A DNA stretch of 64,000 nt, taken from assembly GCF_034355335.1 (NCBI RefSeq), contig NZ_CP136422.1, forward strand, positions 4,498,501 to 4,562,500, written 5' to 3'. The notes below the pieces were generated by a model. That model saw only the letters and a program-made list of their open reading frames with translations, did not search any database and had not been told where the DNA came from. How positions within the stretch are numbered: the stretch's first letter is position 1; every line of letters starts with the position of its first letter. The translations under genes were made by a program, and so were the position numbers. Of the stretch, positions 53,954 to 62,753 are shown piece after piece. The DNA is from Blautia coccoides. Lineage in GTDB: Bacteria > Bacillota > Clostridia > Lachnospirales > Lachnospiraceae.

Positions 53954-54946
53954 TTATTTCCCGTTTATCTTGCTCATAAGCTCCATGTACTGGCCTGTGC
54001 CGATAGCTACAGCCATAGCAGGCTCTTCCGCTACTACAGTATTGATGCCTGTCTCTTCCTCGATCAGTGTCTCCAGACCGCCCAACAGTGCGCCGCCGCC
54101 TGTGAGGACAATGCCCCTGTCAGCCACATCAGCCGCCAGCTCCGGAGGGGTCTTCTCCAGTATTCCATGTATAGTCTCCATGATCTGCACGGTTGCGTCT
54201 TTTAATGCTTCCCTGATCTCCTCTGAAGTCAAAGTAATACTTTTGGGAAGTCCGGTGATGGTGTCACGGCCTTTCACATCCATGGTTTTCGGCTGTGGAT
54301 GAGGATAGACGGTTCCTATCTGTATTTTTGCGTCCTCTGCGGAGCGCTCACCGATCATGAGGTTATGTTTTTTTCTCACATAGCGCATGATCGCCTCGTC
54401 GAAATTATCACCTGCCACTTTAATAGAAGTAGAGACAACCGTTCCTCCAAGTGAGATCACTGCCACATCGGTGGTACCGCCTCCAATGTCCACGATCATA
54501 TTTCCAAAGGGTCTTGTGATATCAATCCCAGCCCCGATGGCCGCCGCAATCGGTTCCTCGATGATATTAACTTCCCTGGCACCTGCCTGGTACGTGGCTT
54601 CCTCAACTGCTTTCTTCTCCACCTCTGTCACACCGCTGGGTACGCAGATGCTGATGCGGGGTTTACGGAAAGCTTTCTTTCCCATGGCTTTTGAGATGAA
54701 ATACTTCAGCATCTTCTCTGTCACCTCATAATCTGAGATGACTCCCTGGCGCAGAGGGCGGACTGCCACAATATTACCCGGCGTTCTGCCTATCATCTGC
54801 CTTGCCTCTTCTCCTACTGCCCTTATTTTATTATTATCTTTATCGTATGCAACTACGGATGGTTCCTTCAGTACAATGCCTTTTCCTTTTGCGTAAACCA
54901 GTATACTGGCCGTTCCCAAGTCGATTCCAATATCTGTCGCTGCCAT
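53954..54946 (-). CDS. mreB: MreB/Mbl rod-shape actin homologue
   Basis: This protein of about 330 residues has the actin-fold motifs DIGIDLGTASILVY (phosphate 1), NMIVDIGGGTTDVAVISLGG (phosphate 2) and GIVLTGGGALLGGLETLI (adenosine). It forms membrane filaments that guide side-wall synthesis. The frame extends to 55,054, but ATG at 54,946 follows GAAAGGGG and matches the family start. mreC and mreD do not follow; recD2 does. A solitary mreB/mbl-type gene is known in Firmicutes; MreB and Mbl cannot be told apart with certainty here. Confidence 0.93.
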   Translation of the reverse strand: MAATDIGIDLGTASILVYAKGKGIVLKEPSVVAYDKDNNKIRAVGEEARQMIGRTPGNIVAVRPLRQGVISDYEVTEKMLKYFISKAMGKKAFRKPRISICVPSGVTEVEKKAVEEATYQAGAREVNIIEEPIAAAIGAGIDITRPFGNMIVDIGGGTTDVAVISLGGTVVSTSIKVAGDNFDEAIMRYVRKKHNLMIGERSAEDAKIQIGTVYPHPQPKTMDVKGRDTITGLPKSITLTSEEIREALKDATVQIMETIHGILEKTPPELAADVADRGIVLTGGGALLGGLETLIEEETGINTVVAEEPAMAVAIGTGQYMELMSKINGK

Positions 54947-54968
54947 AGAATACCCCTTTCTATATTTG

Positions 54969-55013
54969 GATATCAGTTTGCTGCCCGGGATGATCGTCCC
55001 GGGCCACTGATAT
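54969..55013 (-). other. Nested hairpin between uvrA and mreB
   Basis: An inner GCCCGGGA/TCCCGGGC stem (54,983-54,990 with 54,997-55,004) is enclosed by ATATCAG/CTGATAT arms (54,970-54,976 with 55,007-55,013). No T-run follows, so it may be an mRNA processing or stability element rather than a strong terminator. Confidence 0.6.
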
Positions 55014-55054
55014 TCTTCATTATACCCAACTTGTCCCCAAATGAAAAGGGGCAA

Positions 55055-57895
55055 TCAATTCAAATATTTTGACACATAACGACCTGTATAGGAGACAGGA
55101 TTCGCCGCCACGTCCTCCGGGGTACCGGAAGCTATCACGGTTCCCCCTTTATCGCCGCCTTCCGGGCCGATATCAATGATATGATCCGCAGTTTTTATCA
55201 CATCCAGGTTGTGTTCAATAACCACCACCGTGTTCCCGCCTTCTGCCAAACGGCGGAGGATCTCAATGAGCTTGTGCACATCTGCAAAATGCAGACCGGT
55301 AGTAGGCTCATCCAGAATGTAGATGGTCTTTCCCGTACTCCTCTTACTAAGCTCAGTTGCCAGCTTGATTCGCTGTGCCTCACCGCCTGACAGCTCTGTG
55401 GAGGGCTGTCCCAGACGGATATAGGAAAGTCCCACATCATACAATGTCTGGATCTTCCGCTTGATGGACGGAAGGTGTTCAAAGAAGGTCAGTGCCTCCT
55501 CCACCGTCATGTTCAGCACATCGTATATGCTCTTTCCTTTATATTTCACTTCCAGGGTCTCTCTATTGTAGCGCTTTCCCTGGCAGACTTCACAGGGAAC
55601 GTACACATCAGGGAGGAAGTGCATCTCGATCTTAAGAATACCGTCACCGCTGCAGGCCTCACATCTTCCGCCTTTTACATTGAAGCTGAATCTGCCTTTT
55701 TTATAGCCTCTGGCCTTGGCATCCGCGGTGGTTGCAAAAAGGTCCCTGATCTGGTCAAAGACGCCTGTGTATGTTGCCGGATTGGAGCGGGGTGTTCTGC
55801 CGATCGGCGACTGGTCAATGTCGATGACTTTGTCAAGCTGCTCCACTCCTTCGATGCCTTTATGCTTTCCCGGTATGACTCTGGCCCGGTTTAGTTTCCT
55901 TGCCAGACTTTTGTACAGGATCTCATTGATCAGAGAACTCTTGCCGGAACCGGAAACACCGGTCACACAGGTCATGATGCCTAAAGGAATCTTCACATCT
56001 ATATTTTTCAGGTTGTTTTCCGCGGCTCCCCGGATGGTCAGAAAACCGGTGGGCTTTCTTCTCTCCTCTGGTACCGGAATCTTCAGGGCACCACTTAAAT
56101 ACTGGCCTGTGATGGAATTTTTATTCTTCATCAGATCTTCTGCGGTACCGATAGCTACTAACTGTCCTCCGTGCTCCCCTGCTCCCGGGCCGATATCTAC
56201 AATACAGTCCGCTTCCCGCATGGTATCCTCATCGTGCTCCACTACGATCAGGGTGTTGCCCAGATCTCTGAGGTGTTTCAGTGTGGCAAGCAGCTTATCG
56301 TTGTCCCGCTGATGCAGGCCAATACTGGGTTCATCCAATATATAAGCCACACCCACAAGGCCTGAACCGATCTGAGTTGCCAGACGGATTCTCTGCGCTT
56401 CACCGCCTGAAAGGGTTCCTGTTGCACGTGACAGCGTCAAATACTCCAGCCCCACATTCATAAGAAATCCCACCCTTGCACGGATTTCTTTCAGAACCTG
56501 CTCACCGATCATCTGCTGGGTAGGTGTAAGCACTAAATCATTGAGAAACACCTGCAGCTTGCGGATGGACATGGATGTGACCTCATGTATATTTTTGTCC
56601 CCTACAGTGACTGCCAGGGCTTCTTTTTTCAGACGCTGGCCTTTACAGGTGGGGCAGGGCGTAATGCGCATAAAAGATTCATATTCCTGTTTGCTGGACT
56701 CTGAACCTGTCTCTCTGTAGCGGCGCTCCACATTTTTTACTAGTCCCTCAAATGCCACATCGTATATACCTTCTCCGCGCTGGCCTTTATAATGGACCTT
56801 GATCTCTTTGCCATGGGTTCCATTGATGATCACATCTTTGATCTTGTCCGAATATTCTTCAAACGGTGTTTCCAGACTGAAATGGTATTCCTCTGCAAGA
56901 GCATCCAGAATCGCTCTCGTAAAACTTCCTTTATCTGTACAGGACTGCCAGCCCAGCACCACAATGGCCCCCTGGGCAATGCTCAGACTCCGGTCCGGTA
57001 TCATCAGGTCCACATCAAACTCCATTTTATATCCCAGGCCGAAGCAGGCAGGACAGGCACCGAAAGGATTGTTGAAGGAAAAGCTTCGAGGTTCGATCTC
57101 ATCAATGCTCACACCGCAGTCAGGACAGGAAAAGCTCTGGCTGAAATTTAACTGACTGCCGTCCATTGTATCCACAATAAGAAGACCGTCAGCCAGATTC
57201 AGAACATTCTCAATGGAATCTGTCAGACGTTTTTCAATCCCCTCTTTTACCACAAGACGGTCAACAACAATTTCTATATTGTGCTTGATATTCTTATCTA
57301 GTTTTATCTCTTCACTCAGCTCATAGAGACTGCCATCAATCTGCACTCTCACGTAACCGCTGCGCTTTGCCTGTTCCAGAAGCTTTGCGTGCGTCCCCTT
57401 CCGTCCTCTTACCACAGGAGCCAGGAGCTGGAGCTTTGTCCGTTCCGGCAGGCTCATAATGTGGTCCACCATCTGGTCAACGGTCTGCTTTTTTATCTCT
57501 TTTCCGCATTTTGGACAGTGAGGGATACCAATCCTGGCATAGAGAAGCCTAAAATAATCATAAATCTCCGTCACAGTGCCGACTGTGGAACGGGGGTTCC
57601 TGTTGGTTGATTTCTGGTCTATGGAGATAGCCGGAGAAAGACCTTCAATACTCTCCACATCCGGTTTCTCCATCTGTCCCAGGAACTGCCTTGCGTAGGA
57701 TGACAGGGATTCCATATATCTCCTCTGCCCTTCCGCATATATGGTATCAAACGCCAGAGAACTCTTTCCGGAACCGCTCAGGCCTGTGAGGACTACAAGC
57801 TCATTGCGGGGGATATCCACATCCAGGTTCTTCAGATTATTCTCATTCGCACCGCGTATTTTAATAAATTGGTTGTCGTGATTTCTTACTGCCAT
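55055..57895 (-). CDS. uvrA: Excinuclease ABC subunit A (UvrA)
   Basis: This protein of about 946 residues has two ABC ATPase halves ([14 protein letters not shown] near residue 32 and [14 protein letters not shown] near residue 640), the [13 protein letters not shown] signature twice, and CxxC zinc pairs ([40 protein letters not shown]). It scans DNA for bulky lesions with UvrB in nucleotide excision repair. The frame opens at 57,979, but ATG at 57,895 has AAGGAG at 7 nt and fits the family. Its promoter at 58,031-58,059 overlaps a likely LexA/SOS box, so it is probably damage-inducible. uvrB is not in this window. Confidence 0.97.
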   Translation of the reverse strand: MAVRNHDNQFIKIRGANENNLKNLDVDIPRNELVVLTGLSGSGKSSLAFDTIYAEGQRRYMESLSSYARQFLGQMEKPDVESIEGLSPAISIDQKSTNRNPRSTVGTVTEIYDYFRLLYARIGIPHCPKCGKEIKKQTVDQMVDHIMSLPERTKLQLLAPVVRGRKGTHAKLLEQAKRSGYVRVQIDGSLYELSEEIKLDKNIKHNIEIVVDRLVVKEGIEKRLTDSIENVLNLADGLLIVDTMDGSQLNFSQSFSCPDCGVSIDEIEPRSFSFNNPFGACPACFGLGYKMEFDVDLMIPDRSLSIAQGAIVVLGWQSCTDKGSFTRAILDALAEEYHFSLETPFEEYSDKIKDVIINGTHGKEIKVHYKGQRGEGIYDVAFEGLVKNVERRYRETGSESSKQEYESFMRITPCPTCKGQRLKKEALAVTVGDKNIHEVTSMSIRKLQVFLNDLVLTPTQQMIGEQVLKEIRARVGFLMNVGLEYLTLSRATGTLSGGEAQRIRLATQIGSGLVGVAYILDEPSIGLHQRDNDKLLATLKHLRDLGNTLIVVEHDEDTMREADCIVDIGPGAGEHGGQLVAIGTAEDLMKNKNSITGQYLSGALKIPVPEERRKPTGFLTIRGAAENNLKNIDVKIPLGIMTCVTGVSGSGKSSLINEILYKSLARKLNRARVIPGKHKGIEGVEQLDKVIDIDQSPIGRTPRSNPATYTGVFDQIRDLFATTADAKARGYKKGRFSFNVKGGRCEACSGDGILKIEMHFLPDVYVPCEVCQGKRYNRETLEVKYKGKSIYDVLNMTVEEALTFFEHLPSIKRKIQTLYDVGLSYIRLGQPSTELSGGEAQRIKLATELSKRSTGKTIYILDEPTTGLHFADVHKLIEILRRLAEGGNTVVVIEHNLDVIKTADHIIDIGPEGGDKGGTVIASGTPEDVAANPVSYTGRYVSKYLN

Positions 57896-58030
57896 TTTTA
57901 TCTCCTTATTCGTGATCCGTACAACAGTTTTTATAAGATTCTCATTCCGAAACACAGCATAACTTCTGCCCTGCGACAAACCGAATATACGGGTTTCGGG
58001 GAATGTATGTTTGTTTTTATGCTACCTGCC

Positions 58031-58070
58031 ATTATATCACAGGCTATGTGTATTTGCAAACGTATGTTCA
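58031..58070 (-). promoter_or_regulatory. uvrA promoter overlapped by an SOS (LexA/DinR) box
   Basis: TTGCAA (58,054-58,059) and TATAAT (58,031-58,036) are 17 bp apart, with TGA giving an extended -10. The sequence GAACATACGTTT (within 58,057-58,070 on the minus strand) fits the Bacillus-type SOS consensus GAACRNRYGTTY and covers the -35 region. Confidence 0.7.
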
Positions 58071-58133
58071 GAGAGATTTTCAGGAAATGTTGGAAAATGG
58101 GTGCTGCATGCGGGAGGCTATGACAATAAGGAC

Positions 58134-58314
58134 GGGATGTTGGGGGAGAGTGCGCGCCTCCTCTGGCAGCCAGCTTCGTTCCCCTTCAACTAAGCACTAA
58201 CTTCGACTAAGCCGCTCAGCAAAGGCTTCGCGCCAAGTCTCCATAAGTGCTGGATTTTCAGGCTCTCTACCGCAATGTCTGCCAGAGGAGGCCCGCACTC
58301 TCCCCCAACATCCC
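58134..58314. repeat. 36-bp inverted repeat with 109-bp loop
   Basis: Arms 58,134-58,169 and 58,279-58,314 match as reverse complements at 35 of 36 positions. The loop has no convincing ORF. It lies upstream of uvrA and may be a mobile or structured RNA element. Confidence 0.85.
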
Positions 58315-58511
58315 TGGTTTTCTCTGCCGGCAGTCAAAAAATGCAAAGACGCTGCTTCTTGGTAATCTTAGTGATTTTCGTAGAAACGCTATATTACATT
58401 GGCTTAAGCAATAGGTTTTTTCTTGTGCCTACTGTTCAATGCTTATTATGGCCAGTATACCTGCACACTACAAATAAAAACACCCTGCGGAATAGTGAAA
58501 TCCAGGAAGGG

Positions 58512-58860
58512 AATGGGAGAGGGCCGGAGGACGGAGATTCCTGTGAGCGATGTTTCGTGGAGTGCCGCGGAGATCCACCTGCCCCAGTTACTTAATGAAG
58601 AGGCCATTGCCGATGAATTTAGTAACTGGGAGCAGGTAGAGTGTATATGAAAATTGCTTTCGGCAAGCTGTGCGTCACACTTTGTGAGAGATTTGTCCCC
58701 GATGAGGGAATCGTAGCGGGCTACGCTGACCGAATTGGGGACAAATCTCCCGCAAAATGGGACGTGCAGCTTGCCGGAATGAATTTTCATATACACTCTG
58801 GCTCCGTGGCAGCGGAACGCTTCTCTCACAGGGATCTCCGTCCTCCGGCCCTCTCCCATT
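58512..58860. repeat. Large nested palindrome (about 350 bp)
   Basis: Outer arms 58,512-58,547 and 58,825-58,860 pair with one mismatch over 36 bp. Inside lie a stem 58,583-58,592/58,621-58,630, a stem 58,638-58,676/58,761-58,799 with scattered mismatches, an inner 13-bp stem 58,688-58,700/58,737-58,749 and a small CGTAG/CTACG hairpin. Apparent ORFs on both strands arise from the palindrome. Confidence 0.85.
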
Positions 58861-58900
58861 CACTTCCGTCCGTTACCATCCCCCACCCCAATTCCAGTGC

Positions 58901-58936
58901 AAAAAAGGCCCCCGCAACCCGCGGCAAGCCTTTTTC
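58901..58936 (-). terminator. Intrinsic terminator after the CBS gene
   Basis: AAAAAGGC and GGCCTTTTTT arms enclose a GC-rich loop, with T-run on the minus strand, about 10 nt after the CBS-domain gene stop. Confidence 0.8.
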
Positions 58937-58945
58937 CTTTTTTCA

Positions 58946-59395
58946 TCATACAGTCGCATGCTGTACATATGTTTTGCATTCTTTTTTATTTTTATTCTGA
59001 CGCTCGGAACAAATATACTGCATTATGTCCCTTCTTGTGACAATACCTATAAAATTCTTCTGGTCGTCAATAACCGGTACAAAATTCTGCCGCATAGCCT
59101 TGTCCAACAAATCTTCCATGTCGGAATCCACACGGACCGGCGTATAGTTGGCCCGGCGCTTGAATGATGTGATCGGAATCTCCTCCGCAGCTTTTAAATT
59201 CAGGTCGCCGCGGTTTTTCAGTCCCCAAAGTAAGTCTCCTTCAGTAATTGTCCCCACATATTTTCCGTTCTCCCCGATAATCGGAATGCATGAATACCGG
59301 TGATATTCCATCTTTTCCAAGACCTGCCTTAAACTATAGCTGTCATAGATATAGGCCACATCACTCTTCGGAGTGAGAAAAAATAAAATATTCAT
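58946..59395 (-). CDS. CBS-domain pair protein
   Basis: This protein of about 149 residues consists of two CBS domains: YIYDSYSLRQVLEKMEYHRYSCIPIIGENGKYVGTITEGDLLW and TPVRVDSDMEDLLDKAM with NFVPVIDDQKNFIGIVTRRDIM. Such stand-alone pairs bind adenine nucleotides or c-di-AMP and act as sensors; the partner is unknown. ATG at 59,395 follows GGGAGGG; the frame extends 7 codons further without support. It has its own terminator, and a 29-codon frame with a strong ribosome binding site overlaps its start (59,361-59,450). Confidence 0.85.
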   Translation of the reverse strand: MNILFFLTPKSDVAYIYDSYSLRQVLEKMEYHRYSCIPIIGENGKYVGTITEGDLLWGLKNRGDLNLKAAEEIPITSFKRRANYTPVRVDSDMEDLLDKAMRQNFVPVIDDQKNFIGIVTRRDIMQYICSERQNKNKKECKTYVQHATV

Positions 59396-59450
59396 TATAC
59401 CCTCCCAGACTGTCATACAAAACGGCTGGAAACCCCTGCCGTTTTAACAT
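59361..59450 (-). CDS. Possible 29-residue leader peptide overlapping the CBS gene start
   Basis: ATG at 59,450 follows AAAGGAAGG at 6 nt spacing and gives 29 codons ending in TGA inside the CBS gene in another frame. No homologue is recognised. It may couple translation of the CBS gene or be chance. Confidence 0.25.
   Translation of the reverse strand: MLKRQGFPAVLYDSLGGYNEYFIFSHSEE
59419..59445 (-). terminator. Weak intrinsic terminator after hemW
   Basis: AAAACGG/CCGTTTT arms (59,419-59,425 with 59,439-59,445) form a hairpin downstream of hemW, with only a short T-run. Confidence 0.4.
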
Positions 59451-59536
59451 ATATTACCTTCCTTTATTCTGACACATTCTATGTTAATTTTCCAGAGATA
59501 AACTGTAAAACTTTATTAAATTTCTATAACCTGTGT

Positions 59537-60703
59537 TCACAAATTTTCAGGTTCATCCGAACTGTCAAAAAGGAACTCAGAAAGGACCGCATTGCTGAGA
59601 AGCACGCCTTCTTTTGACAGATACAGCCTGTCCTTTTTCTCCAGAAGCATTCCGCTTGAAAATAGTTTTTTCAGTGCCTTTTCATATACCAGTTCAATAT
59701 CCCTGCCAAAGACACGGCGGAATTCTTTTTTGGATATTCCCCTTGTCTTGCGAAGCCCTAGGAACATAAATTCTTCTATTTGCCGGGGTTCCTCCAAAAA
59801 CTGCACATCTGTGCGCATAGTTTTCGGTTCCCCGCATTTTTCCAGATAAGTTTTCATATCACCCGTATTATTCATACGGATGTTTCTCACCATGGAAGCC
59901 GCGCCCAGGCCAAGTCCCAGATAGTCGTCCCTTTCCCAGTATTTCAAATTATGCCGGCATTCTCTGCCCTCTTTTGCGTAATTGGAAATCTCATACTGGT
60001 GGAATCCGTATTGTCCAAGCACTTCCTCTGTTGCCTGGTAAATAGCCCTGCTGGTCTCCTCGTCAGGTAGAAGCTCCGGATGTGCGGCATACTTCTCATA
60101 AAACGTAGTGCCTTCTTCCAGAATAAGCTGATAGACGGATATATGTTCCGGGGAAAGCTCCGCTATCGTTTTAAGCTCTTCTCTCCAAAACTCCTCTGTC
60201 TGTCCCGGCAGAGAGGAGATCAAATCCACATTGATGTTTTGAAACCCGGCCTCTCTCGCCAGACGAAAGCTTTCCAGAAACTCCTCATAGGTGTGGATCC
60301 TTCCGAGGAGTCTTAAATTGCTGTCCCTGACAGACTGCAGACCAATGCTCAGACGGTTGATGCCGCAGTTTTTGTACGCCTGCAGCTTCTCTTTCGTCAC
60401 AGTGCCGGGATTCATCTCCATGGTGATCTCCGGCATCCTCTCTATTTCAAAGGTATCCTTTACTGCTTCAAAGATTCTCTCAGTCTGAGATGCCTCCAGA
60501 CAGGAGGGCGTGCCTCCTCCCACAAAAACGGTGGATACCCTATAGCCCCCGGCAAAATCCCCGTAGCTTCGGATTTCTTTTTCCAAAGCCTGCACATATG
60601 CCTCCCTCTCTTCCCTGCCTGCCGGCGCGGATAGAAAGTCACAGTATCCGCATTTCTGTATGCAGAAAGGAATGTGAAGATACAGCCCCAAATCTTTTTT
60701 CAT
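59537..60703 (-). CDS. hemW: HemW, radical SAM heme chaperone-like protein
   Basis: The 388-residue protein begins GLYLHIPFCIQKCGYCDF, with the CxxxCxxC iron-sulfur motif and the following Cys-Asp-Phe typical of HemW rather than HemN. STVFVGGGTPSCLE, EITMEMNPGTVT, GINRLSIGLQSVRDSNLRLLGRIH and NVDLISSLPGQTEEFW complete the radical SAM core, followed by the HemN_C-like tail. It binds heme and is often misnamed coproporphyrinogen oxidase. It lies directly downstream of lepA (27 bp), an arrangement common in Firmicutes. AGGAG precedes the ATG. Confidence 0.94.
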   Translation of the reverse strand: MKKDLGLYLHIPFCIQKCGYCDFLSAPAGREEREAYVQALEKEIRSYGDFAGGYRVSTVFVGGGTPSCLEASQTERIFEAVKDTFEIERMPEITMEMNPGTVTKEKLQAYKNCGINRLSIGLQSVRDSNLRLLGRIHTYEEFLESFRLAREAGFQNINVDLISSLPGQTEEFWREELKTIAELSPEHISVYQLILEEGTTFYEKYAAHPELLPDEETSRAIYQATEEVLGQYGFHQYEISNYAKEGRECRHNLKYWERDDYLGLGLGAASMVRNIRMNNTGDMKTYLEKCGEPKTMRTDVQFLEEPRQIEEFMFLGLRKTRGISKKEFRRVFGRDIELVYEKALKKLFSSGMLLEKKDRLYLSKEGVLLSNAVLSEFLFDSSDEPENL

Positions 60704-60730
60704 TTTTCTTCTCCTGTAATTCTAAAAATC

Positions 60731-62545
60731 CTATTTATCGTCCAGCTTCAGAACACTCATAAATGCCTTCTGAGGAATCTCTACATTTCCCACCTGGCGC
60801 ATACGCTTCTTTCCTTCCTTCTGTTTTTCCAGAAGTTTTCTCTTTCGGGAAATATCGCCGCCGTAACATTTTGCCAGCACATCTTTTCTCATGGCCTTCA
60901 CGGTCTCACGGGCAATGATCTTACTGCCCACAGCCGCCTGAATGGGGATTTCAAAAAGCTGCCGGGGAATCTCTTCCTTCAGCTTCTCGCACATCTTCCT
61001 GCCGCGCTCATAGGCAGAGCCGGCAAACACAATAAAGGACAGAGCATCTACCTCCTCTTTGTTCACCAGAATATCCAGCTTCACAAGGTCACTGCGCTCA
61101 TAGCCCAGCATCTCGTAGTCAAAGGATGCGTATCCTCTGGAACGTGATTTCAGGGCATCAAAAAAATCATATATGATCTCATTCAGCGGCAGATGATATT
61201 TTAAAAGGGCACGTGTGGTTTCCATATATTCCATTCCCTGATACTGCCCGCGGCGCTCCTGACAGAGATCCATGATCGGACCAATAAAGTCTGTGGTCAC
61301 CATGATCTCCGCCTTCACCATAGGCTCTTCCATATATTCAATCTCGGATGGATCCGGCAGATTGGAAGGATTGGTCAGATCCATCATCTCACCGTTGGTC
61401 TTGTGCACCTTGTACACAACGCCCGGAGCAGTTGTGACCAGATCCAGGTTGTACTCTCTCTCCAATCGCTCCTGAATGATCTCCAGATGAAGAAGTCCCA
61501 GAAAACCGCAGCGGAAGCCAAAGCCCAGCGCAACAGATGTCTCCGGCTCAAACTGCAGGGACGCGTCATTTAACTGAAGCTTGTCCAAAGCGTCCCTCAG
61601 ATCCTGGTATTTTGAACCATCCGCAGGGTAAACACCACAGTACACCATGGGATTGACCTTCTTGTAGCCCGGAAGAGGTTCTACACACGGATCGTCATCG
61701 TCCGTTATGGTATCACCCACCCTGGTGTCTTTTACATTCTTGATACTCGCGGTGATATAGCCTACCATACCGGCAGACAGCTCGTCGCAGGGAATAAACT
61801 GTCCCGCTCCGAAATACCCTACTTCCACCACTTCCTCCACAGCACCGGTTGCCATCATGCGGATCTTGGTTCCCTTTCTCACGGTTCCCTCTTTGATCCG
61901 GCAGAACACAATGACACCTTTATAGGAATCATAGACAGAATCAAAGATAAGAGCCTGAAGAGATGCCCGGGCGTCTCCCTGTGGAGCCGGGATCTTCTCC
62001 ACGATCTTTTCCAGAACCTCCTCGATATTCAATCCCATCTTGGCTGAGATCAGAGGCGCATCCTGGGCTTCTATGCCGATAACGTCCTCAATTTCATTTT
62101 TTACTCTTTCCGGTTCCGCACTGGGAAGGTCAATTTTATTAATGACCGGAAATACATCCAGGTCATGATCCAATGCCAGATAGACATTGGCCAGGGTCTG
62201 TGCCTCGATCCCCTGAGCGGCATCCACCACTAAAATGGCACCGTCACAGGCTGCCAGACTTCTGGACACCTCATAATTGAAGTCCACATGGCCTGGTGTG
62301 TCAATGAGATTGAAAATATATTCCTCCCCATCCTTTGCCTGATAGACAATGCGGACTGCCTGGGACTTAATAGTTATACCTCTCTCCCTCTCTAGATCCA
62401 TATTGTCCAGAACCTGGGACTGCATTTCCCTCTCAGTCAAAAGTCCTGTTTTTTCAATGATCCGGTCTGCCAGGGTGGATTTCCCATGGTCTATATGTGC
62501 GATGATACAAAAATTACGGATTTTACTCTGGTCAACTCCTGCCAC
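60731..62545 (-). CDS. lepA: Elongation factor 4 (LepA), ribosome back-translocating GTPase
   Basis: This protein of about 604 residues has the GTPase motifs [14 protein letters not shown] (G1), [13 protein letters not shown] (G2), [10 protein letters not shown] (G3) and [14 protein letters not shown] (G4), and the LepA-specific C-terminal domain ([38 protein letters not shown]). It acts on stalled or mistranslocated ribosomes. The frame extends to 62,623, but GTG at 62,545 has AGGAGG at 9 nt and begins one residue before the family start ([13 protein letters not shown]), so the GTG start is preferred. hemW follows on the same strand. Confidence 0.97.
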   Translation of the reverse strand: MAGVDQSKIRNFCIIAHIDHGKSTLADRIIEKTGLLTEREMQSQVLDNMDLERERGITIKSQAVRIVYQAKDGEEYIFNLIDTPGHVDFNYEVSRSLAACDGAILVVDAAQGIEAQTLANVYLALDHDLDVFPVINKIDLPSAEPERVKNEIEDVIGIEAQDAPLISAKMGLNIEEVLEKIVEKIPAPQGDARASLQALIFDSVYDSYKGVIVFCRIKEGTVRKGTKIRMMATGAVEEVVEVGYFGAGQFIPCDELSAGMVGYITASIKNVKDTRVGDTITDDDDPCVEPLPGYKKVNPMVYCGVYPADGSKYQDLRDALDKLQLNDASLQFEPETSVALGFGFRCGFLGLLHLEIIQERLEREYNLDLVTTAPGVVYKVHKTNGEMMDLTNPSNLPDPSEIEYMEEPMVKAEIMVTTDFIGPIMDLCQERRGQYQGMEYMETTRALLKYHLPLNEIIYDFFDALKSRSRGYASFDYEMLGYERSDLVKLDILVNKEEVDALSFIVFAGSAYERGRKMCEKLKEEIPRQLFEIPIQAAVGSKIIARETVKAMRKDVLAKCYGGDISRKRKLLEKQKEGKKRMRQVGNVEIPQKAFMSVLKLDDK

Positions 62546-62658
62546 TGCTTGATTCCTCCTATTGTCTTCTCTATCTCTTCTCAAAATAATAGTAACTGTC
62601 CGGTAATTGCGCAGATCTGTCAAATCATCACAGATTCTGTTACTTTCTTACACTTTAA

Positions 62659-62689
62659 ATGGGCTTCCTGCATTTTACAGCAAGCCCAT
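62659..62689 (-). terminator. Intrinsic terminator after spoIIP
   Basis: Inverted arms around 62,659-62,673 and 62,677-62,689 pair as ATGGGCTTxCTG-type stem, followed on the minus strand by TTTAAAG. It separates spoIIP from lepA. Confidence 0.7.
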
Positions 62690-62753
62690 GTTAGTATAGC
62701 ACGAAGGTTCGGGAGGAATCAAGCATTTCTTGGCTGTTTGGACACCAGGACAT

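Noticed and set aside
55716..56312. 198-residue open frame on the plus strand
   Set aside because: It is antisense to the uvrA ATPase region and is a shadow of that conserved gene.
58446..58859. Overlapping open frames on both strands in the intergenic region upstream of uvrA
   Set aside because: They arise from the nested palindrome, share the same short peptide on both strands, lack ribosome binding sites and resemble no protein.
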